DNA of 64,000 nucleotides. It comes from Pelobacter sp. (GTDB lineage Bacteria > Desulfobacterota > Desulfuromonadia > Geobacterales > Pseudopelobacteraceae). The notes below the pieces were generated by a model. The model saw nothing but the letters and a program-made list of their open reading frames with translations. It did no database searches and was not told where the DNA came from. Position numbers and translations under genes: made by a program. Shown here in pieces: positions 35,339 to 43,655 of the stretch. Numbering within the stretch: position 1 is the first letter of the stretch; every line of letters starts with the position of its first letter. The stretch covers positions 62,001-126,000 of the forward strand of contig JAVBXN010000017.1 of NCBI GenBank assembly GCA_030824515.1. The letters are read 5' to 3'.

Positions 35339-36649
35339 ATGCTGACCCAGATTGAATCCGCCCGCCAGGGTATCCTGACCCCCCAGATGACCGCCGTTGC
35401 CCTCAAGGAGGAACTCTCCAACGAGTATATCCTGCAGATGGTGGCCGAGGGGAAGATCGTCATCCCCTGGAACCATAACCGCAAACCGTCCCGCATCGCT
35501 GGCATCGGCAAGGGGCTGTCCACCAAGATCAACGCCTCGATCGGCACCTCCTCCGATATCATCGACTATGCCGCCGAAGTGCGCAAAGCCCACGCCGCCC
35601 AGGAATCGGGGGCCGACACGCTGATGGAACTTTCGGTGGGGGGCGACCTGGACCGGGTGCGGCGCGAGGTGATCGCCGCCGTGGATCTGCCGGTCGGCAA
35701 CGTGCCGCTCTACCAGGCCTTCTGCGAAGCGGCCCGAAAATACGGCGATCCCAACAAGCTGGACGAAGAAATGCTCTTTGACCTGATCGAAAAGCAGTGC
35801 GCCGATGGCATGGCCTTCATGGCTGTGCACTGCGGCATCAACCTCTACACCATCGAGCGGTTGCGCAAGCAGGGTTACCGCTACGGCGGCCTGGTCAGCA
35901 AGGGGGGCGTCAGCATGGTGGCCTGGATGCTGGCCAATAATCGCGAAAATCCGCTCTACGAGAAGTTCGACCGGGTGGTTTCGATCCTGAAGAAATACGA
36001 CACGGTCCTGTCGCTGGGTAACGGCCTGCGGGCCGGGGCGATCCACGACAGCTCGGACCGGGCCCAGATCCAGGAGCTGCTGATCAACTGCGAACTGGCC
36101 GAACTGGGGCGCGACATGGGCTGCCAGATGCTGGTGGAAGGGCCGGGACACGTGCCGCTGGACGAGATCGAGGGCAACATCCAGCTCCAGAAGCGCATGA
36201 GCGGCGGCGCGCCTTACTATATGCTGGGGCCGATCGCCACCGATGTGGCGCCCGGCTTCGACCATCTCACCGCAGCGATCGGCGCGGCCCAGTCCAGTCG
36301 TTTTGGCGCCGACCTGATCTGCTATATCACCCCGGCCGAACACCTGGCGCTGCCCAACGAACAGGACGTGCGGGACGGCGTCAAGGCGGCCAAGGTGGCG
36401 GCCTATATCGGCGACATGAACAAGTATCCCGAAAAAGGTCGGCGGCGCGACAAGGAGATGTCCAAGGCCCGCCGCGACCTGGATTGGGAGAAGCAGTTCC
36501 AGCTGGCGCTCTACCCGGAGGATGCCCGGGCTATCCGCGCCAGCCGTACGCCGGAGGATGAGGCCACCTGCACCATGTGCGGCGATTTTTGCGCCTCGCG
36601 CGGAGCCGGCAAGCTGTTTGCCGGAGATCTGAGAGGAGACAAGATATAA
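35339..36649 (+). CDS. bzaF: ThiC paralogue, likely 5-hydroxybenzimidazole synthase BzaF
   Basis: 436 residues from ATG 35339 (AAGGAG upstream). It is a ThiC-superfamily radical SAM enzyme with a C-terminal cluster motif CTMCGDFC and core motifs IGTSSD, EGPGHVPLDEIE and CYITPAEHLALP. ThiC makes the thiamine pyrimidine; its paralogue BzaF converts the same substrate, aminoimidazole ribotide, to 5-hydroxybenzimidazole for the cobamide lower ligand in anaerobes including Geobacter. Placement between cobS and cobC behind a B12 riboswitch, with no TPP riboswitch and no thi genes, favours BzaF. The motif LSLGNGLRAGAIHD differs from the GDGLRPG I associate with ThiC. True ThiC remains possible. Confidence 0.8.
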   Translation: MLTQIESARQGILTPQMTAVALKEELSNEYILQMVAEGKIVIPWNHNRKPSRIAGIGKGLSTKINASIGTSSDIIDYAAEVRKAHAAQESGADTLMELSVGGDLDRVRREVIAAVDLPVGNVPLYQAFCEAARKYGDPNKLDEEMLFDLIEKQCADGMAFMAVHCGINLYTIERLRKQGYRYGGLVSKGGVSMVAWMLANNRENPLYEKFDRVVSILKKYDTVLSLGNGLRAGAIHDSSDRAQIQELLINCELAELGRDMGCQMLVEGPGHVPLDEIEGNIQLQKRMSGGAPYYMLGPIATDVAPGFDHLTAAIGAAQSSRFGADLICYITPAEHLALPNEQDVRDGVKAAKVAAYIGDMNKYPEKGRRRDKEMSKARRDLDWEKQFQLALYPEDARAIRASRTPEDEATCTMCGDFCASRGAGKLFAGDLRGDKI

Positions 36650-36670
36650 ATCATGCTACGGAGAAGATCC

Positions 36671-37273
36671 ATGACGCCTCATACACGTATCTATCTGATT
36701 CGCCACGGCCAGGTGGCCGGTTTTGACCAGGCCCGCTACAACGGCCAGACCGATGTAGCCCTGACCGACCTGGGAGTGGAGCAGTATCACCTGATGAAGG
36801 AACGCCTGGCCGAGACGAAAATCTCGGCCTGTTATAGCAGCGACCTGTCGCGCTGCGCCATCGGGGCCGAGATCATCTGCGGCCAGTTCGGCATCGAACC
36901 GGTCAAGCGCAGTGAACTGCGCGAGTTGAACGTCGGGGTCTGGGAAGGGATGACCTGGCAGGAAATCCAGTCCAGATGGCCGGAGCAGTGGCAGGCACGG
37001 TTGGCCGACCTGGTCAACTACCGGATACCACAGGGGGAGAACCCTTTGGACGTGGAGGCGCGGCTGATGCCGGTGATCGGGGAAATCGTTGCTCGCCACT
37101 CCGGACAGGAGATACTGGTGGTGGGGCATGGCGGGGTCAACCGCATCGTGCTGTTAAACGCGATCGGTGCGCCGTTGGCGGCGATGTTCAATATCGAACA
37201 GAGCTACGGCTGTCTCAATATCATCGATTATTACGCCGATGGCCGGGCCACGGTTAAGCTGCTGAACGGGTGA
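36671..37273 (+). CDS. cobC: Alpha-ribazole phosphatase-like histidine phosphatase (CobC)
   Basis: 200 residues from ATG 36671 (GGAGAAG upstream); an in-frame ATG at 36653 lacks one. The phosphoglycerate-mutase-like fold has the RHG motif YLIRHGQV (7-14), ELNVGVWEGMTW and VVGHGGVNR. In this operon it most likely removes the phosphate from alpha-ribazole or cobalamin phosphate. It is the last gene of the cob operon. Confidence 0.88.
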   Translation: MTPHTRIYLIRHGQVAGFDQARYNGQTDVALTDLGVEQYHLMKERLAETKISACYSSDLSRCAIGAEIICGQFGIEPVKRSELRELNVGVWEGMTWQEIQSRWPEQWQARLADLVNYRIPQGENPLDVEARLMPVIGEIVARHSGQEILVVGHGGVNRIVLLNAIGAPLAAMFNIEQSYGCLNIIDYYADGRATVKLLNG

Positions 37274-37412
37274 CGATGTTTCCGCCCGTTCATGAAAAAA
37301 TATCTGCCATCTGGTATTTGCAGACGGATTGAGTTAATATGTCCCTCTTTCTAATTCATGCAGATAGCTGTTGACTGTACAGTCAAGTCAACGTTCCAAC
37401 ACGGACCCTGAA

Positions 37413-38201
37413 ATGTCCCATCAACCTCAAATAAGTGATTACAGCCGCTACTTCGGATTGAAACAGAAGGTCTGTATGGTCAATATGTCGGCGGAACGCG
37501 ACAGCGAGATCTACGAGTCTTTTAGCGGTGTCGTTGTCTCAAGTGACATGGATTCACTCGAGTTGATGGTCGTCTACGGAGGATGCGGTACGCATGATGA
37601 CGAGGTCGGGAAGGCAACCTACAAACTGACCACCGAGGCCTTGGGGAGCGGAATCCAGGTGCTGGCCGATCTGACCGGCATCACCGGCGGCAATACTCTG
37701 CAATTCCGCATGCACGGCGCATTGGAGATGTTCCAGCGCCGGAGTGTCCCGCGTGTCGAGCTCTCCTCAAGAATATTCCAGCGTTGCGGAAATTTCCCGC
37801 TTTCTTCGTTCAAAAAGGAGTGGAAGCGGGTCATGGCCCACATGGGCAGCAGTGGCCTGCCGCCGGGACTGGCCCTGCAGGAAACCATAGTCAGCCTCAG
37901 CGCCGGCGGAATCGGGCTCACGGTTGCCGCGTCCAATCGGCCGACGCCGCTGTCGATGTTTTTTGTTGCACCGGATGAAGGGCTGCCGATTTGTGCGCTG
38001 GCTGAGACAGTCTGGGAAGACCGTCAGCCCGAGGTGCTGCGTTGTGGATTCCGCTTCATTCAGATTCTCAAGTCGGACCAGGAACGCATCAACCGCCTGG
38101 TTGCCGAGTCGCTGCAGAAAAATGGCGGCAGTCACCTGGACTACAAGCGCGATTGGGTGCTGGTGGACAAGATGGTCGCCGACGTTCGCAAACCGGGTTA
38201 A
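37413..38201 (+). CDS. PilZ-domain c-di-GMP-binding protein
   Basis: 262 residues from ATG 37413; the ribosome site is weak, and a TTG at 37371 would add 14 residues. An N-terminal YcgR-like domain (about 15-100) precedes a PilZ domain with the RxxxR motif (Arg110-Arg114 in QRRSVPR) and SLSAGGIGL, a variant of DxSxxG. Both are c-di-GMP contacts, so binding is plausible although the leading acidic residue is replaced by Ser. It could act on motility or surface attachment. It is monocistronic, between cobC and pyk. Confidence 0.82.
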   Translation: MSHQPQISDYSRYFGLKQKVCMVNMSAERDSEIYESFSGVVVSSDMDSLELMVVYGGCGTHDDEVGKATYKLTTEALGSGIQVLADLTGITGGNTLQFRMHGALEMFQRRSVPRVELSSRIFQRCGNFPLSSFKKEWKRVMAHMGSSGLPPGLALQETIVSLSAGGIGLTVAASNRPTPLSMFFVAPDEGLPICALAETVWEDRQPEVLRCGFRFIQILKSDQERINRLVAESLQKNGGSHLDYKRDWVLVDKMVADVRKPG

Positions 38202-38345
38202 ACGCTGTCCGAACAGTGCCAGCGTCATACAGCTCCGCGGAACGCGGAACATGAATCATAAATAACTTTTTTGCCCGAAAACAACCGGCTTGTGCTAATA
38301 ATTCCAGCCGTGGATAGCCATCGAGAAAAGACAAGGAGATTGCCG

Positions 38346-39773
38346 ATGATTGACAACATGCGGGAAATCAAGCGGACCAGGATCGTGGCCACATGGGGGC
38401 CGTCGTGCGCAATGCCCGGAATGGCTGAAAAGCTGATCGCGGCAGGTGTTGATCTTTTCAGGCTCAATTTTTCCCATGGCACCCATGACGAGAAACTTAC
38501 CGCTCTGCAAGCGATCAGAAATGCCGCGGTTTCGTGCAATGTGCCGGTCGGGGTGATTGCCGACCTGCAGGGTCCGAAGATCCGCGCCGGTATGCTGATC
38601 AACGGGGCCATGCAACTGATGGACGGAGCCGAGGTCGGGATTGAGGTCGGTGAAAGCCAGGTCAATCCCGGCATCATCCCGACGATTTACGAGGGGTTGG
38701 TGCGCGATGTGCAACCGGGATCGAGAATTCTGCTGGATGACGGTCGCATGGAATTGCGGGTACTCGATGCGTCCGGGGACAAGGTGCGCTGTCTGGTGGT
38801 CAAGGGTGGCTTGCTCAAGGACAAGAAGGGGATCAACCTCCCCCAGGTCAATGTGTCCGCTCCGTCGCTGACCGAAAAAGATCTGGAGGATCTCCGCTTC
38901 TGCGTCGGCGCCGGTGTTGACTGGGTTGCGCTTTCCTTCGTCCGCACCAGCGGCGATATCATGAATATCAAAATTGAACTGGCCCGGCTGAACAGCGAGA
39001 TTCCGGTGATTGCCAAGATCGAGAAACCGGAGGCGGTGGAAAACCTGGACGACATAATCGCCGTTGCCGATGCGCTGATGGTGGCGCGGGGGGATCTGGG
39101 GGTGGAAATGGAGCCGGAACAGCTGCCCCTGATTCAGAAGAGGATGATCAGAGCCTGTAACCAGGCCGGCAAGCCGGTGATTACCGCGACCCAGATGCTG
39201 GAGTCCATGACCGATAATTGCCGGCCGACGAGGGCCGAAGCCTCCGACGTTGCCAACGCGATCCTGGACGGGACCGATGCGGTGATGCTTTCGGGCGAGA
39301 CCGCGGTCGGGTGCTATCCGTTGGAAACGGTTTCGACCATGGCCAAGATAGCCATGACCATCGAACGTTCCACAGTGCACAACTCGCATCACCTCAACCC
39401 GGAGGGGGGCGAAATCGATATAGCCATTGCCAGGGCTTCCGCCGAAGCGGCCGAGTCCCTTGGCGCAAAGGCGATCGTGGCCATGACCGAAAGCGGCCAT
39501 ACCGCCGCGCTGATGTCCGGCTGCCGTCCGGTCGCCCCGATCATTGCCATAACGCCAGATGAGGGTGTCCGCCGAAAATTGTCACTCTATTGGGGGATCA
39601 ATTCCCTGCTGATGCAGATGCAGAGCAATACCGACGAGATGGTGGCCGAGGCCGGCCGGCTGCTTCTGGCAAACGGTTTTCACCTCGGTGACATGGTGGT
39701 TATGACCATGGGCGCGCCGGTTGCCGCACGCAACACCACCAACCAGATTCGCGTCTTCAGGCTTGGAGAATAA
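38346..39773 (+). CDS. pyk: Pyruvate kinase
   Basis: 475 residues from ATG 38346 (AAGGAG upstream). Signatures: RIVATWGPSC, LFRLNFSHG, IADLQGPKIR, VIAKIEKPEAVENLDDI (catalytic Lys, metal Glu), MVARGDLGVE, and the C-terminal allosteric domain. It converts phosphoenolpyruvate and ADP to pyruvate and ATP. An HNH gene starts 1 bp after its stop. Confidence 0.97.
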   Translation: MIDNMREIKRTRIVATWGPSCAMPGMAEKLIAAGVDLFRLNFSHGTHDEKLTALQAIRNAAVSCNVPVGVIADLQGPKIRAGMLINGAMQLMDGAEVGIEVGESQVNPGIIPTIYEGLVRDVQPGSRILLDDGRMELRVLDASGDKVRCLVVKGGLLKDKKGINLPQVNVSAPSLTEKDLEDLRFCVGAGVDWVALSFVRTSGDIMNIKIELARLNSEIPVIAKIEKPEAVENLDDIIAVADALMVARGDLGVEMEPEQLPLIQKRMIRACNQAGKPVITATQMLESMTDNCRPTRAEASDVANAILDGTDAVMLSGETAVGCYPLETVSTMAKIAMTIERSTVHNSHHLNPEGGEIDIAIARASAEAAESLGAKAIVAMTESGHTAALMSGCRPVAPIIAITPDEGVRRKLSLYWGINSLLMQMQSNTDEMVAEAGRLLLANGFHLGDMVVMTMGAPVAARNTTNQIRVFRLGE

Positions 39774-39774
39774 G

Positions 39775-40089
39775 ATGAGATCACGAGGTCCGCGAACAGT
39801 TGCCCTTCCCAGTCCGGACGCAGCAGCAGCCCTGGTAAAGAAGATGCGCGGCGAGGCTGAGGGCAACAGCAACTATCGCAGCAAATCCCTGAAAATCCAC
39901 GGCCCGGTCTGCGCCAAGTGCGGCCGGGAATTCGATGCCGCCAGCCTTAACCTGCTCACCGTCCACCACAAGGATGGCAACCACCACAACAATCCCCCCG
40001 ACGGCTCCAACTGGGAAAACCTGTGCGTGCATTGTCACGACGATGAACATTCGCGGGGCGTGCTGGGGGAGTATCTTTCGGGAGGATAG
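39775..40089 (+). CDS. yajD: YajD-like HNH protein
   Basis: 104 residues from ATG 39775, 1 bp after pyk. Zinc-binding CAKCGREF and the HNH core LTVHHKDGNHHNNPPDGSNWENLCVHCHDDEH match YajD. Members are predicted nucleases with unknown physiological role. The tight spacing suggests co-transcription with pyk. Confidence 0.9.
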   Translation: MRSRGPRTVALPSPDAAAALVKKMRGEAEGNSNYRSKSLKIHGPVCAKCGREFDAASLNLLTVHHKDGNHHNNPPDGSNWENLCVHCHDDEHSRGVLGEYLSGG

Positions 40090-40093
40090 GGCT

Positions 40094-40849
40094 CTATTTG
40101 AAGTTCTGGTAGATCAACCGCGCCACCAGCGCCAGCACCATCGTGATGAAGACCGGTCTGATGAAGGCGGTGCCGCGTTTGATGACCAGCCTTGATCCTA
40201 CCCTGGCCCCCAGAAACTGTCCGACCCCCATTACAATCCCTTCCGTGAAGCGTACCTGCCCGACCGACAGAAAGAATATCAACGCCACGAAGTTGCTGGT
40301 GAAGTTCATGACCTTTGTCGTGGCCGTGGCCCGCAGCATCGAGCAGCCTAGCAGCATCATCAGCGCCATGGTCCAGAACGAGCCGGTGCCCGGCCCAAAG
40401 AAACCGTCATAAAAGCCGATCGCCAGTCCGAAAAGCAGGTAAAACGGCCCGCTTTTCATGCGGGCGTGGCAGTCTTCAGCGCCCAGGCTGGGCGAGAGCA
40501 GCGTGTAGATTGCGATCGCCGCCAGAAGCCAGGGGATCAGCTGCTTGAGAAGAGTCGCATCCAGCAGCTGCACCGTGCCGACCCCCAGCGCCGCGCCGAT
40601 TGTCGTCCAGAGGATGCCGCTCCGGCAGTCGCTCAATTTGACGGTCCCGGCCCGGACAAAGTGCAGCATGGCGCTGCCCGAACCAAAGGAGGCCTGGAGT
40701 TTGTTGGTTCCCAGCGCCACCTGGGGCGGCAGCCCGATCCCAATCAGCACAGGCACCGTTATCAGGCCGCCGCCACCGGCAATCGAGTCGATCAGCCCGG
40801 CCACAAAGGCGGTTGCGAACAGCAACGCTAGCAGTAATTCGGCCGGCAT
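40094..40849 (-). CDS. TauE/SafE-family membrane permease
   Basis: 251 residues, about eight membrane helices. The N-terminal LDSIAGGGGLITVP-type motif (here IDSIAGGGGLITVPVLI) and GLPPQVALGTNKLQASFGSG are characteristic of TauE/SafE (YfcA-like) sulfite/sulfonate exporters. The substrate is not known here. It is convergent with the HNH gene with 4 bp between. Confidence 0.92.
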   Translation of the reverse strand: MPAELLLALLFATAFVAGLIDSIAGGGGLITVPVLIGIGLPPQVALGTNKLQASFGSGSAMLHFVRAGTVKLSDCRSGILWTTIGAALGVGTVQLLDATLLKQLIPWLLAAIAIYTLLSPSLGAEDCHARMKSGPFYLLFGLAIGFYDGFFGPGTGSFWTMALMMLLGCSMLRATATTKVMNFTSNFVALIFFLSVGQVRFTEGIVMGVGQFLGARVGSRLVIKRGTAFIRPVFITMVLALVARLIYQNFK

Positions 40850-40940
40850 TCCGCTCAGACCTCTTTGCGTCTGGCAGTGGCGAAGGCGCGTGCGGGAGGA
40901 GTGTCTGGGGAACTAATGTTCAGGGGGATAGAGGCATGTT

Positions 40941-41705
40941 TCATTTCTTGTCCGGCCAGTAGCTGCCGCCGGTCAATGTGGCCGTGATGCTGCCGATCCT
41001 GACCTTTGATTTCATCTGCACCGGAATGCGGCGGTCGTCATCGGTGAGCCAGATGAACATGTCGCCGGTGCGGGCAAAGATTCCTTCGAACTTCAGCACC
41101 GGCTTGATCACGACCGTCTTGAACCTGCCCAGCGGGGTCACCAGTTCTTCACGCCGCAATACCTGGACTTCGGTGTTCCAGAGTTTCTTGCAGTCGAAAA
41201 TCTCGATGTAATGGGATGTGCCGACCTGAAGCGGGATGGAGCGGAAGTAGAAAAAGCTGGAAAGTGTGTCGTAGGTTTTGTCGGTGATTTTAGCGGTGGT
41301 TTCGCTCTTCTTTAGAAAATCCTTGGTGGTGACTTCCTGGCTCTTGCGGTCAAATGTCGCCTCTTTCTGGAAACGGGTCCATCCCTCCCTGATTCTTTCG
41401 CGATACAGGCGCGGAACACCGATGTGGTGGGGCGGGGCGCCGGAAACCAGGATCGACTCGATGCGGTCGTCCACCGGGAAAAAAAACTTGAGCCAGTCGG
41501 CCGACTTGGCCGTGGATACGATCAGGATCTCATCGCCGACCTGCTTGACCTCCTGCACCGCGCGGCCGGCCGGAATGCCGCTGTAGGATATCTCGAACTC
41601 CAGCCGCTCCGGGATCGGGAATGCGTTTACAAGGGCCGGCAAAAAAAACAGCATGAAAGCAGAGGTCAGGAAAACGGCTATACCAAAAGGATTTCTTTCT
41701 GTCAT
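40941..41705 (-). CDS. Exported DUF3108 protein
   Basis: 254 residues with an N-terminal signal peptide (to about VNA, residue 28). The sequence LEFEISYSGIPAGRAVQEV, FRSIPLQVG and PVLKFEGIFARTGDMFIWLTDDDRRIPVQMKSKVRIGS matches DUF3108, a periplasmic beta-rich family of unknown function. It precedes the TauE/SafE gene in the same direction (91 bp gap). Confidence 0.85.
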   Translation of the reverse strand: MTERNPFGIAVFLTSAFMLFFLPALVNAFPIPERLEFEISYSGIPAGRAVQEVKQVGDEILIVSTAKSADWLKFFFPVDDRIESILVSGAPPHHIGVPRLYRERIREGWTRFQKEATFDRKSQEVTTKDFLKKSETTAKITDKTYDTLSSFFYFRSIPLQVGTSHYIEIFDCKKLWNTEVQVLRREELVTPLGRFKTVVIKPVLKFEGIFARTGDMFIWLTDDDRRIPVQMKSKVRIGSITATLTGGSYWPDKK

Positions 41706-41738
41706 TCCTGACCCCTGTATTCTGTTCGCTGTCTTCCT

Positions 41739-42113
41739 CTACGCCTGTCCGCCGCTCTGGGTCTCTTCAAAGGCGGCGCGGGCTTTCTGCATCTCTTCAA
41801 TCTCGCGCAGCTTGTCTCCCATCCAGGCGTGGAACACCTTGGCGTTCTCGTAGCTCATGACAACGCCGGTATCGATGAAACGCACCATGCTGTTGGCAAG
41901 ATCCTTCGGTTCAACCGCGATTTCGCGGCCGATGGCCCCTTCGGTGGTGATCTCGTGGGTGATCGCATCCGGTAACGGCTGGCGCTCCAGGTAGAAGTTG
42001 ATCACCATCTCGCCGCGCGGAGAAAAACCGCCCTGGGCGCCGTTGACGTAGGACGGGTTGTAGCCGTAGTTGAAGACATACTTGAAGGTCAGTTCAGGTT
42101 TCCTGTTGCTCAT
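41739..42113 (-). CDS. Conserved small protein, DUF3467-like
   Basis: 124 residues from ATG 42113; AAGGAG precedes it at 7 nt, and an ATG two codons earlier is an alternative. The pattern (GREIAVEPKDLANSMVRFIDTGVVMSYENAKVFHAWMGDKLREIEEM) resembles the DUF3467 family, but I am not sure. There is no signal peptide. Function is unknown. It is upstream of and co-directional with the DUF3108 gene (33 bp). Confidence 0.65.
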   Translation of the reverse strand: MSNRKPELTFKYVFNYGYNPSYVNGAQGGFSPRGEMVINFYLERQPLPDAITHEITTEGAIGREIAVEPKDLANSMVRFIDTGVVMSYENAKVFHAWMGDKLREIEEMQKARAAFEETQSGGQA

Positions 42114-42278
42114 GATCATGCTCCTTTGACATAAAAAATCGGCGGAATACAAACGCCGGTAAGAATCTACCGTTTACCTATCACAACCGGGTGCCGTAGG
42201 AAAAGAACTTCTTGCATTTGATGCCGGAGATGATTTATAAAAGACAAAGTCGATCTTATTTGATGGGGGATCTTTGCA

Positions 42279-43040
42279 ATGAATAAAACGTGGATCAGTT
42301 TCAGTGTCTTATTTGTCGTATTACTCTGTGCCAGCCTTGTTTTCGCCGATGAATCGTTGCCAAAAGTTGTTTTCGACCAGGGTCACAATCAGCAGTTCCT
42401 GATCGGTGAAAAGGGTGAGCTGCAGCTTTCAAATCTGGCGGATATCATTCGCGGCAAAGGGGGCGAAGTTGTCGCGACCAGAGAGGCGTTGAGCGATAAT
42501 ACGCTCCTGGATGCGGCCGCCCTGGTGATTTCGGGCCCGTTCGCCCAGTTGCAGGCCGAAGAGGTTGAGGCGGTGGCACGTTTTGTCGAACGGGGCGGGC
42601 ATCTGGCGGTGATGCTGCATATCGGTCCGCCGTTGGCCGGACTGTTGGAACGGCTGGATATAGACCATTCCAACGCGGTCCTGCACGAACGTTCAAACGT
42701 GATCGACAAGGACATCAATTTCCGTGTCGTGGAACTGACGCCCCATCAGCTGTTTTCAGGAGTCGACAGTTTCTCGGTCTACGGCGGCTGGGCTCTCAAG
42801 GCCGGAAAGGAGGGAGCTGCGATCGCACTTACCTCGGCCGGTTCCTGGGTCGATCTGGACGGCAACAGGATACTCACAAAGGGCGATGCGCTGGGACCGT
42901 TCGAAATCGTCATCGCCGGTTCCCTGGGTGCCGGAAGCTTTGTGGTTTTCGGCGACGACGCCATATTCCAGAATCGCTACCTTGATCAGGACAACGGCAA
43001 GCTGGCTGCAAATCTGGCCGAGCGCCTGATCGGACGTTAG
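42279..43040 (+). CDS. Exported DUF4350/GATase-like protein
   Basis: 253 residues with a signal peptide (to about VFA). The mature part resembles the DUF4350/glutamine-amidotransferase-like fold: KVVFDQGHNQQFLIGEKG, LVISGPFAQLQAEEVEAVARFVERGGHLAVML, and a final FGDDAIFQN. No catalytic Cys is visible, so it may bind rather than cleave. Divergent from the DUF3467-like gene. Confidence 0.78.
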   Translation: MNKTWISFSVLFVVLLCASLVFADESLPKVVFDQGHNQQFLIGEKGELQLSNLADIIRGKGGEVVATREALSDNTLLDAAALVISGPFAQLQAEEVEAVARFVERGGHLAVMLHIGPPLAGLLERLDIDHSNAVLHERSNVIDKDINFRVVELTPHQLFSGVDSFSVYGGWALKAGKEGAAIALTSAGSWVDLDGNRILTKGDALGPFEIVIAGSLGAGSFVVFGDDAIFQNRYLDQDNGKLAANLAERLIGR

Positions 43041-43108
43041 CCAACACGGTTGACATTTGTACGCCTGGATTGATATTAAACGGTAACCAACAAAAGAGGA
43101 GAGGTACA

Positions 43109-43510
43109 ATGAAAAACTTTTTCGCAAAAATCGTGATGGTCGCCGCGACCCTGATGCTGTCCGCAGGTCTTGCCTCTGCAGCCGATGTCAAGGTGACCGC
43201 CCCCGATGCAGCCGGAGCTGCCAGGAACGCAGTGGCCGACACAAAAGCCGGCGCCAAGACAGCCGCTACCGATGCAAAGAATACCGCAGCTGGAGCCAAG
43301 GCAGCTGCCAAGGCCAAGCTTGTGGACATCAACACCGCCACCGATGCCGAACTGAAATCGGTTGCCGGAATCGGCGACGCCTATGCCGCCAAGATCATCG
43401 CCGGCCGCCCCTATGCCAACAAGGCCCAGCTCAAGTCGCGCAAGATCCTGCCCGGCCCGGTCTACGAACAGGTCAAGGATTTGATCATCGCCAAGCAGGC
43501 AAAGAAATAA
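43109..43510 (+). CDS. ComEA-like helix-hairpin-helix exported protein
   Basis: 133 residues from ATG 43109 (GAGGAG upstream). A signal peptide is followed by an Ala/Lys-rich low-complexity stretch (about 30-75) and a helix-hairpin-helix domain LVDINTATDAELKSVAGIGDAYAAKIIAGRPY. This is the ComEA DNA-binding unit; in many Proteobacteria such proteins are periplasmic. A strong terminator follows. Confidence 0.9.
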   Translation: MKNFFAKIVMVAATLMLSAGLASAADVKVTAPDAAGAARNAVADTKAGAKTAATDAKNTAAGAKAAAKAKLVDINTATDAELKSVAGIGDAYAAKIIAGRPYANKAQLKSRKILPGPVYEQVKDLIIAKQAKK

Positions 43511-43538
43511 GTTTGCAGCTCCGCTTAACGGTTCTGCC

Positions 43539-43570
43539 GCGGGGTATCCGGTTCGGATACCCCGCTTTTT
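43539..43570 (+). terminator. Rho-independent terminator after ComEA-like gene
   Basis: Perfect 12-bp stem gcggggtatccg / cggataccccgc with a 3-nt loop and a T5 tract, 28 bp after the stop codon. Confidence 0.95.
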
Positions 43571-43655
43571 GTTGGATGGCTTGCCGTCTAAATCTTGACT
43601 TTCCGGCAGGATACCTGCTACCCTGTTTCCTTTTTTACGTAGATAAGGAGTAGTA

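Noticed and set aside
35324-36343. 339-residue frame antisense to the ThiC-like gene
   Set aside because: Shadow of a highly conserved gene on the other strand; no ribosome site and no recognisable motifs.
38295-39500. 401-residue frame antisense to pyruvate kinase
   Set aside because: Its translation is His/Gly-rich, and pyk on the plus strand is certain.
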